Below the pieces are notes generated by a model. The model was not told the DNA's origin. It worked only from the letters and a program-made list of their open reading frames with translations, and searched no databases. Positions 38,601-64,000 of a stretch of DNA of 64,000 nt are shown here, one piece after another. Positions within the stretch are counted from its first letter, which is position 1, and every line of letters begins with the position of its first letter. Source of the stretch: Beroe forskalii (taxonomy: Eukaryota > Ctenophora > Nuda > Beroida > Beroidae); NCBI GenBank assembly GCA_011033025.1, contig WFMF01000643.1, forward strand, positions 17,599 to 81,598. The letters are read 5' to 3'. A program made the translations under genes and the position numbers.

Positions 38601-40348
38601 CACCAGAGAGGGGTGAGGACTGAGAGGACCCTCCCCATCCCACCGGAGAGGGGTGAGGACTGAGAGGACCCTCCCCATCCCACCAGAGAGGGGTGAGGAC
38701 TGAGAGGACCCTCCCCATCCCACCAGAGAGGGGTGAGGACTGAGAGGACCCTCCCCATCCCACCAGAGAGGGGTGAGGACTGAGAGGACCCTCCCCATCC
38801 CACCAGAGAGGGGTGAGGACTGAGAGGACCCTCCCCATCCCACCAGAGAGGGGTGAGGACTGAGAGGACCCTCCCCATCCCACCAGAGAGGGTGAGGACT
38901 GAGAGGACCCTCCCATCCCACCAGAGAGGGGTGAGGACTGAGAGGACCCTCCCATCCCACCAGAGAGGGGTGAGGACTGAGAGGACCTCCCCATCCCACC
39001 AGAGAGGGGTGAGGACTGAAGGACCCTCCCATCCCACCAGAGAGGGGTGAGGACTGAGAGGACCTCCCATCCCACCAGAGAGGGTGAGGACTGAGAGGAC
39101 CCCCCATCCCACCAGAGAGGGGTGAGGACTGAGAGGACCCTCCCATCCCACCAGAGAGGGGTGAGGACCAGAGGACCCTCCCATCCCACCAGAGGGGTGA
39201 GGACTGAGAGGACCCTCCCCATCCCACCAGAGGGGTGAGGACTGAGAGGACCCTCCCATCCCACCAGAGAGGGGTGAGGACTGAGAGGACCCTCCCATCC
39301 CACCAGAGAGGGGTGAGGACTGAGAGGACCTCCCATCCCACCAGAGAGGGTGAGGACTGAGAGGACCCTCCCCATCCCACCAGAGAGGGGTGAGGACTGA
39401 GAGGACCCTCCCATCCCACCAGAGAGGGGTGAGGACTGAGAGGACCTCCCCATCCCACCAGAGAGGGGTGAGGACTGAGAGGACCCTCCCATCCCACCAG
39501 AGAGGGGTGAGGACTGAGAGGACCCTCCCATCCCACCAGAGAGGGGTGAGGACTGAGAGGACCCTCCCATCCCACCAGAGAGGGGTGAGGACTGAGAGGA
39601 CCCTCCCCATCCCACCAGAGAGGGGTGAGGACTGAGAGGACCTCCCCATCCCCACACCAGAGGGGTGAGGACTGAGAGGACCCTCCCCATCCAGAGAGGG
39701 GTGAGGACTGAGAGGACCCTCCCATCCCACCAGAGAGGGTGAGGACTGAGAGGACCCCTCCCATCCCACCAGAGGGGTGAGGACTGAGAGGACCCTCCCC
39801 ATCCCACCAGAGAGGGGTGAGGACTGAGAGGACCCTCCCCATCCCACCAGAGAGGGGTGAGGACTGAGAGGACCCTCCCCATCCCACCAGAGAGGGGTGA
39901 GGACTGAGAGGACCCTCCCCATCCCACCAGAGAGGGGTGAGGACTGAGAGGACCCTCCCATCCCACCAGAGAGGGTGAGGACTGAGAGGACCTCCCATCC
40001 CACCAGAGAGGGGTGAGGACTGAGAGGACCACTCCCATCCCACCAGAGAGGGGTGAGGACTGAGAGGACCCTCCCCATCCCACCAGAGGGTGAGGACTGA
40101 GAGGACCCTCCCATCCCACCAGAGGGTGAGGACTGAGAGGACCCTCCCATCCCACCAGAGAGGGGTGAGGACTGAGAGGACCCTCCCCATCCACCAGAGG
40201 GTGAGGACTGAGAGGACCCTCCCATCCCACCAGAGAGGGGTGAGGACTGAGGACCCTCCCATCCCACCAGAGAGGGGTGAGGACTGAGAGGACCCTCCCC
40301 ATCCCACCAGAGAGGGGTGAGGACTGAGGACCCTCCCCATCCCCAGCT
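35636..40348. repeat. Large 39-40-bp minisatellite array
   Basis: After a G/C homopolymer-rich lead-in (35636-35775), about 115 units of a 39-40-bp repeat follow: CACCAGAGAGGGGTGAGGAC, then TGAGAGGACCCTCCC(C)ATCC. Length differences are mostly CCC versus CCCC and GGG versus GGGG. The lack of stops on the - strand creates ORFs up to 1592 codons that are artefacts. Each unit carries GGGTGAGG, a 5' splice-site-like word on the + strand. No coding or RNA function can be supported. Confidence 0.97.
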
Positions 40349-40404
40349 AACCATTCACCATGCAGTCAGGCAAATTACAGATTTTAATACTGTTGTGATT
40401 TGTT

Positions 40405-41486
40405 AGTTATGTTGGTTTAGGCGCTTAGCCGCAGACTAATGTAGTTCGTTAGCTGAGACCATTCTGCCAAGGACAGAGGGGCCAGTTTTCAGGGTTGCCG
40501 CTTAGAGTTGGACTTGGAGGGGAGACCCCAACAAAATCTTTCATAAATTAAAATAGCGAGGTTTTGATATTCATATTGCCCTGAAGAAATCTATCCAATT
40601 CGAATTCTCTTACAATTTGGCTCACGATGACATTTGTTCAATTTAATTACTATCAGATTAGTATGATGATATTTGATCGAGCGATGTCAGATGTAGATGC
40701 AGTAAATCAATCTACTCAACAAGTCACAGCAAGCAAAACACGAGCTCCTAACAGCAGTAAATCAGTACGAAGATTAAAAACATTCTCCAATTGCACAGTG
40801 TACTATTACCGGAGGTCTGTGATCGGCCGAAGACAGGTCACGTGACCAACAAGTCGTAGTGCGTCTTCCTTCACAAAAGTAGAATGCAGTCACACACTGA
40901 ACACATACACAATAAACGCTTAGAGCATGGCTGGGAATGTGCTCGTAGAAATTATTGCAAGAGGCGAAGCAGAGTGCAACAATTTGCATTGTATTTGTCA
41001 CACGAGGAGCAGGCCGAGTGCGGCAATACCAAATTATTGCACGAGGAGAAGCCGAGTGCGATAATTTTATTACCGTCATGACCATTTGCCATGCTCTTAG
41101 TGTATAAGCCATGTGAGGAGTGCAACTGCAATACTACAAATTAAGTACCCTCAAAATTGGCTGATACCCTCGTAAAGCATTAAGCAGCCTCAGAGAGGAT
41201 AAATCCCTGCCTGAACTAGTAATTTTAATTTGGTTGGACAGCAAGTAAGACAAACAGTTATTGACTGGAATCTAAAATCTTCGCGTAAAACATCCTTAGA
41301 ATTCCACTTATGTTAAGCCTATGTTTATCAATTAATTAGTGAACATAAATCAGAAATAATAAATCCTGTGGAAATTATCAAATAACTGAATATACAAGGA
41401 AATGGAGTTGAGGGGTAAAAAGCACAATCAGTTTGGTAAAACATTCAAATGAGAACTGTAGAATAAAATAAATCTAAAGTTAGCAT
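40405..41486. repeat. Direct repeat, copy A (ends at the assembly gap)
   Basis: Near-identical to 41716-43080, beginning GTTATGTTGGTTTAG and ending AAAGTTAGCAT exactly where the Ns start. It includes CACGAGGAGAAGCCGAGTGC-type repeat words typical of animal MITEs. Lacks the 249-bp MITE present in copy B. No gene. Confidence 0.9.
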
Positions 41487-41586
41487 NNNNNNNNNNNNNN
41501 NNNNNNNNNNNNNNNNNNNNNNNNNNNNNNNNNNNNNNNNNNNNNNNNNNNNNNNNNNNNNNNNNNNNNNNNNNNNNNNNNNNNNN
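41487..41586. other. Assembly gap (100 N)
   Basis: Exactly 100 N, the conventional placeholder for a gap of unknown size, between the two copies of a direct repeat. Confidence 0.99.
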
Positions 41587-41715
41587 AAAACTAAATATTT
41601 CTCATTTAAACACGATTCAAGTCATTAGGGACCAGTAAAACACATCATTTGTTCAAATGGAGTTGATCGATCGACCAATTCCAATCGATCGACCGACGAA
41701 CGTTACAGGCGCCTT

Positions 41716-43080
41716 AGTTATGTTGGTTTAGTCACTTAGCCGTAGACTAATGTAGTTCAACGCTAATCACTCGTTAGCTGAGACCATTCTGCCAAGGACA
41801 GTGGGACCAGTTTTCAGGTAGGTCTCCCATATAAACGGGAGCCTTCATTATCTATGACAATGACGTCACTCAGAAAAATATAATTAAGCGCACCTAGCGC
41901 TTTAAGGACTAGGGTTAGGGTCAGGATTAGGGTCAAGATTTGTTAGGGTTAGGGTTAGGATTAAGGTTAGGGTTTTGGTTAGGGTTAAGGTTAGGTTTAG
42001 GATACAGAAAAATTGACGTTTAGATCTGTGACGTCACTCAGAGCCGTTTATATGGGAGAGATACCAGTTTTCAGGGTTGCAGCTGGGAGGGGAAACCCCA
42101 ACAAAATATTTCATAAATTAAAATAGCGAGGTTTTGATATTCATATTGCCCTGAAGAAATCTATCCAATTCGAATTCTCTTACAATTTGGCTCACGATGA
42201 CATTTGTTCAAATTTAATTACTATCAGATTAGTATGACGATGTTGATCGAGCGATGTCAGACGTATGATGCAGTAAGAATCAATCTACTCAACAAGTCAC
42301 AGCAAGCAAAACACGAGCTCCTAACAGCAGTAAATCAGTACGAAGATTAAAAACATTCTCAATTGCACAGTGTACTATTACCGGAGGTCTGTGATCGGCC
42401 GAGGGCAGGTCACGTGACCAACAAGTCGTAGTGCGTCTTCCTTCACAAAGTAGCATGCAGTCACACGCACAGACACATACACAATAAACGCTTAGAGCAT
42501 GGCTGGGAATGTGCTCGTAGAAATTATTGCAAGAGGCGAAGCCGAGTGCAACAATTTGCATTGTATTTGTCACACGAGAAGCAGGCCGAGTGCGACAATA
42601 CCAAATTATTGCACGAGGAGAAGCCGAGTGCAATAATTTTATTAGCGTCATGACCATTTTGCCGTGATCTAAGTGTATTAGCCAATGTGAGGAGTGCAAT
42701 ATTACTTATTAATATTATTGCACGCCTAGTGCCTACAAGTACCCTCAAAATTGGCTGATACCCTCGTAAAGCATTAAGCAGCCTCAGAGAGGATAAACCC
42801 CTACCTAAACTAGTAATTTTATTTTGGTTGGACAGCAAGTAAGACAAACAGTTATTGACTGGAATCTAAAATCTTCGCGTAAAACATCCTTAGAATTCCA
42901 CCTATGTTAAACCTATGTTTATCAATTAATTAGTGAACATAAATCAGAAATAATAAATCCTGTGGAAATTATCAAATAACTGAATATACAAGGAAATGGA
43001 GTTGAGGGGTAAAAAGCACAATCAGTTTGGTAAAACATTCAAATGAGAACTGTAGAATAAAATAAATCTAAAGTTAGCAT
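41716..43080. repeat. Direct repeat, copy B (carries a MITE)
   Basis: Matches copy A throughout except for scattered substitutions, a short insertion near 42698-42740 and the MITE at 41817-42065. Ends AAAGTTAGCAT, then continues into unique DNA and the next transposon. Confidence 0.9.
41817..42065. mobile_element. Telomere-repeat MITE, copy 4
   Basis: Full-length, flanked by AGTTTTCA on both sides (41809-41816 and 42066-42073). Copy A of the surrounding duplication has the single uninterrupted site near 40492, so this is an insertion with a visible empty site. Confidence 0.93.
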
Positions 43081-43101
43081 CTGAAACTCTGGATTATCTT
43101 C

Positions 43102-44303
43102 GATTGTAGGACTATATAGCTAAATTATTCTGTAGATTTAGCTATAAAGTCCTAGCTCTAGCTATTTAGTCCGTTAGCTGAATAGTCCGAACTGCGGACG
43201 ATATAGCTAAATCTGACCTTACTCTTCCTCAGTATAGGTTGAATGCCTTCCTCGGTATGGGTATAATGCTCTACGCTTTGCCATAGCTGATCAAACCGTA
43301 CGATTCCACCTAACCAGACCACATGATCCCGTGTCGGTGTAGCGATTCACAGCTGTTAACCAGATGACCACTGTATCTAATGTCGCAGCGATACGATATA
43401 TCACATGATCAGAGAACATCAATGTATCGTGGTGATACGATGTAGCACCTGATCAGAGAACATCAATGTCCCATTCAGGGCCCCATCATAAACCGTCTGA
43501 CCCAGGTACTCAGACGAGTGTACCCCTTCTATCCCGTCGAAGGATATGTAGTTCACCATGATTTCATGATGGTATAAGGAGCGAAGTTCCTCACGACACC
43601 CAGAGCTGTCCGACGGCCGCCCTCAACTAACTTGACTTCTTCGTTGTTGTACATTGATAGCGAAAAAATGGATTTGATGGTTGGATCCTGAAAAGAGGCA
43701 TCTCTTATACTTGGTGCCTAGGTTATTGCAATTAAGTCATAAGATTCTCCCCATGGTGCCAAGTTAATGAGCAGTCAAGTCTTAATATTCTTCTCATGGG
43801 CACGGAATTTTAATAAGGTCAGCTAACAAGCAGTATCTACGGTAGATTCTAGCGAGTGTTCCTGATGAGTCCTGGAATCCTAATGAGGTCAGCTGACAAG
43901 CAGAATCTCTGATGAGAGGCATCTGTCGTTATGGACAAAAATTGTCCCCTAACTGCAACCGTGCCCTAGAATATGCCGCAGAGTCCACTCTAAAACTAAA
44001 GTGTGCCGTAGCGTCACCCCAAAACTGAAAAGTGTGCCCAAGAGTCCTGTGCCGTAGTGTCCGAACCCCGTTTAACTTAAATCTTATAAATTTAATGGGG
44101 AGGGAGGAACAGCTATGATGCAGATTTAGCTAAATAGTCCGAATCGAGGACTATATAGCTAAACACCTAAACCGATAGGGGAGGAGGGACAGCTAGAAAG
44201 ATTTAGCTAAATAGTCCGAACTGCGGACGATATAGCTAAATCAAAATTCAGCTATTTTGACCGGTTTAGCTATAAAGTCCGTTAGCTATAAAGTCCGCCT
44301 ACC
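43102..44303. mobile_element. 1.2-kb non-autonomous DNA transposon, copy 2 (inverted)
   Basis: Reverse orientation relative to 31454-32706, flanked by GATTATCTTC on both sides (43092-43101 and 44304-44313), with the same AGCTATATAGTCC-type end motifs. About 50 bp shorter than copy 1, which retains extra CTACGGCACA repeats. No ORF. Confidence 0.88.
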
Positions 44304-44649
44304 GATTATCTTCTAATTATAGAATGCTCTTTCACCCTCAACAAGGTCAAGCCAGGATGGAAAAATAAAAAGAAATGCAAAAAACGCAATCATTAACTCA
44401 AAAATGGAAATGAAAGGAATCATCTTCCTAATTTAATTCTATTCAGGCTTTTTACATCAGTTCTAAATTTTGTTATCAGCTTACTTTCCTCTCTGTCCAA
44501 ATCTTAACTTTTGCAATTTCTAATAAAACCAAATTTGAAAGATTTAAAATCAAAATCATCAGGGTGTTCCCAACTAATATCGTATTTACAAACCTTTTCT
44601 ATTAATAGCACCCTATCCCATTTGGTATCATATCTATTGAACTCGTGTA

Positions 44650-45625
44650 TAGCACCCAATCCTATCTAGTATCCCATCTAGTATCCTATCTAGTATCCTA
44701 TCTAGTATCCTATCTAGCATCCTATCTAGCATCCTATCTAGTATCCTATCTAGCAACCTATCTAGTATCCTATCTAGTATCCTATCTAGTATCCTATCTA
44801 GTATCCTATCTAGCATCCTATCTAGTATCCTATCTAGCAACCTATCTAGTATCCTATCTAGTATCCTATCTAGTATCCTATCTAGCATCCTATCTAGTAT
44901 CCTATCTAGTATCCTATCTAGTATCCTATCTAGTATCCTATCTAGTATCCTATCTAGTATCCTATCTAGTATCCTATCTAGTATCCTATCTAGTATCCTA
45001 TCTAGTATCCTATCTAGTATCCTATCTAGTATCCTATCTAGTATCCTATCTAGTATCCTATCTAGTATTCTATCTAGTATTCTATCTAGTATCCTATCTA
45101 GTATCCTATCTAGTGTTCTATCTAGTATCCTATCTAGTATCCTATCTAGTGTTCTATCTAGTATCCTATCTAGTATCCTATCTAGTATCCTATCTAGCAT
45201 CCTATCTAGTATCCTATCTAGTATCCCATCTAGTATCCTATCTAGTATCCTATCTAGTATCCTATCTAGTATCCTATCTAGTGTTCTATCTAGTATCCTA
45301 TCTAGTATCCTATCTAGTATCCTATCTAGTATCCTATCTAGTATCCCATCTAGTATCCTATCTAGTATCCTATCTAGTGTTCTATCTAGTATCCTATCTA
45401 GTGTTCTATCTAGTATCCTATCTAGTATCCTATCTAGTGTTCTATCTAGTATCCTATCTAGTAACCTATCTAGTATCCTATCTAGTGTTCTATCTAGTAT
45501 CCTATCTAGTATCCTATCTAGTATCCTATCTAGTATCCTATCTAGTATCCTATCTAGTATCCTATCTAGTATCCTATCTAGTATCCTATCTAGTATCCTA
45601 TCTAGTATCCTATCTAGCATCCTAT
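44650..45625. repeat. 12-bp satellite (TATCTAGTATCC), ~80 units
   Basis: Perfect to near-perfect 12-bp units with GCATCC, GTGTTC and GCAACC variants. The unit is a multiple of 3 and lacks stops, so 328-codon ORFs appear on both strands; these are artefacts. It begins 60 bp beyond the TDH stop codon (TDH is on the - strand). Confidence 0.97.
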
Positions 45626-45684
45626 TTATAACCCGTGTCTACTGTTTAGTATCCTAAAGTCTAGAATCCTACTATAGTACCCTG

Positions 45685-62342
<16,658 letters not shown>

Positions 62343-62625
62343 TCTAAAATCTATAAAATAAATCTGAGGTGGTTTCATCATTCTCCTTCAATTAAATTGG
62401 CTGATCAAATAATTGAAAAAAGAGAAAAAAGCATACTGCACATCTGTGCAAAACTGCAAGTATGTGTGCATTTATCATTTGATCAGTTCATTCAATTGAC
62501 TGGAAGGATGCAGGTGCCTTTGCAATATTCTGATTAATAATAATAATAAATAAATAATATCAAGTTATTTGTTACATGCTTAGACATCATTAAATATAAC
62601 CTGAAAGCAATATTTCAGCCATTCA

Positions 62626-63381
62626 TGCATGGCGGAAGCACGGGGGCCGAGGGGCCATGGCCCCCACAATCTTCGGAGAATGGGGGCCAAGATGCTCTTT
62701 GGCCCCCACAAAAATTTAGAAAAATGTCATCATTGTTATTCATTAGTCAGTTACTTAATCAGTTATCTCTGATAAACCAATTTGTGGATGAAATGAAAAC
62801 AAACAAAGTGACCCCAATTAGCCATATTGTCTATAGATAATAGAAGGCGATCTGCAATAAGTTGGGATAATCGAATTACCAGCTAGTCAATCCACAGTAA
62901 TATAGCCTTCGACGGTTTGGACTTGAAATTTACTCTCTCAAGCTTTTCAAGAGTGTGTCTATCAAAACATCGTCAATAATCTGTTGTCACTTGTCTGTGT
63001 AGTTAAGTAACAGCTATTGATATATTTTTGCCAGTCACGATAAAAATGGCTGATTGTATAACAACACTTAATCTGTATTGTGGTTTGTGCAGAAAAATAC
63101 TGTTTACTCTAACAGGCTACTCTCTGAGTTGATTTCAGCCCTTCTTATTCTTGTTGCATACCACTGTACACTCCATATCAATTTATTGTGAAAGAACATT
63201 TTAATAATTTGCAAGTTTCATGATAATATCTACTTACTTAGATTTTGATTCCACTTTTCATACCTGTATGAACTGTGGTAACTGGTACTTATCGCTAATT
63301 GAATAATTAAATTTGTAAAATTGAAAATTTTTTTTCGGAAATTTCGGCCCCCGCAATAAGTTTCATCTTCCGCCATGGCTG
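62626..63381. mobile_element. 756-bp hAT-like non-autonomous element
   Basis: Inverted ends around CATGGCGGAAG and CTTCCGCCATGG, flanked by CAGCCATTCA on both sides (62616-62625 and 63382-63391). The GGGGGCC...GGGGCCATGGCCCCC sequence at the left is typical of many animal hAT-type MITEs. A short ORF inside (62625-62840) is not a gene. It lies just upstream of the TDH start. Confidence 0.65.
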
Positions 63382-63391
63382 CAGCCATTCA

Positions 63392-64000
63392 GGTGTGGCA
63401 GATAGAAAATTCTATAGAAAATCAGTCCATTAAAACTAGCAATGTGAAATTTTATTTCTGTTTACTTCTATTTCGACAAGGCTAAATCTATTTATGAAAC
63501 AAAAACTATTAAAACAGAATGATTGATATGATTGATCATTGCAGTGAAACACAGAAATCTCAATAATGAAATCAAACCCACACACTTTGAACCACTATTC
63601 TACTGTCAGTTTCAAGATAAAAATATCTCTTCTTCAGGAACTCCACATAGTGTTACACAACATTCTCAGTTAGTTAATTTAATATGTGTTGTGTTGTAAG
63701 TTTAAAACAGAAACTATTAAAATATTAACTATTAGAATTCTCTTTAATGTGATCCTTCATGATATCAAGTGAATGAGATACGAATTAGAATTAACTATTA
63801 GAATTATTGTTGTAATGGGTAGCCAGTAAAACTTCTATTTAGAACTAGGCCTGCTAATACACCTGTTAGGCCTGCTAATACACAGCTAACTCGGCACTGC
63901 TTGGCAGCACCTCATTCAAAAATTTCGACAATTGCAATTCAAATTTATGAAAAACCTTTTACTGCATTGAAAAATTCGAATCAGAACCAAAGTCACAGGT
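63392..64000. other. AT-rich DNA with a repeat fragment
   Basis: No gene. GGCCTGCTAATACACAGCTA near 63870 and GCAATTCAAATTT near 63935 match 61098-61155, so both loci hold pieces of one dispersed repeat. Confidence 0.45.

Noticed and set aside
35576-40354. 1592-codon and overlapping 1366- and 1208-codon ORFs on the - strand
   Set aside because: They are translations of the 39-40-bp minisatellite, open in all three frames because the unit lacks stops. No start context, domain or conservation signal.
44634-45631. 328-codon ORFs on both strands (LVSY and LDRI repeats)
   Set aside because: The 12-bp satellite is a multiple of three without stops on either strand; simultaneous opposite-strand ORFs show an artefact.
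62625-62840. 71-codon ORF upstream of TDH
   Set aside because: Starts within the end of a hAT-like MITE and has no coding features.

Overview
This window is nuclear DNA from an animal: spliced genes with GT-AG introns, metazoan gene families, intronic H/ACA-type RNA genes and abundant DNA-transposon debris. I cannot fix the phylum; the repeat-rich AT-leaning intergenic DNA would suit a cnidarian or another invertebrate, but that is a guess. Two coding exons (POLR2B near 12725 and TDH near 56505) each lack exactly one base relative to their families, and a 100-N gap lies at 41487-41586. Small indel errors in the assembly are therefore likely.

Left third (1-23.5 kb), gene-dense, all on the + strand: the 3' end of a RING E3 ligase gene, single-exon APC11 (ANAPC11), an unrecognised 217-aa protein with hydrophobic segments, a 654-bp fold-back transposon with TTAA target duplications, beclin-1 (5 exons), a single-exon F-box-like protein, RNA polymerase II subunit RPB2 (POLR2B, 10 exons) and the ER stress sensor IRE1 (ERN1, about 16 exons). 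IRE1 carries an intronless DRAM/Frag1-like multipass membrane gene nested in the intron that splits its kinase catalytic loop. Four 127-nt copies of a probable H/ACA snoRNA sit in introns of POLR2B (2) and IRE1 (2).

Middle (23.5-45.6 kb), essentially gene-free: MITE families, including one with internal telomere-like CCCTAA repeats and verified 8-bp target duplications; two copies of a 1.2-kb element with 9-10-bp target duplications; a 4.6-kb array of a 39-40-bp minisatellite; a 1-kb array of a 12-bp satellite; and a direct duplication flanking the assembly gap. The very long ORFs here are artefacts of stop-free tandem repeats.

Right third (45.7-62.3 kb): one gene on the - strand, short-chain-type L-threonine 3-dehydrogenase (TDH, nine exons found), stretched over 16.6 kb by insertions. 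Its largest intron holds a 6.73-kb DNA transposon (48660-55393) with about 30-bp terminal inverted repeats, 4-bp ATAA target duplications, a DDE-type transposase frame, a C2H2 zinc-finger frame, and two inverted blocks of a 15-bp subterminal motif, CTCAACCATGTGGAG, at strikingly regular spacing. This is the best candidate for a little-described system in the window.

A second theme is that minisatellites begin exactly at exon-intron junctions. The 53-bp array in IRE1 and the 35-bp array in TDH each re-create the exon end plus its 5' splice site dozens of times, and a 30-bp array before IRE1 exon 2 repeats a 3' splice-site-like motif.
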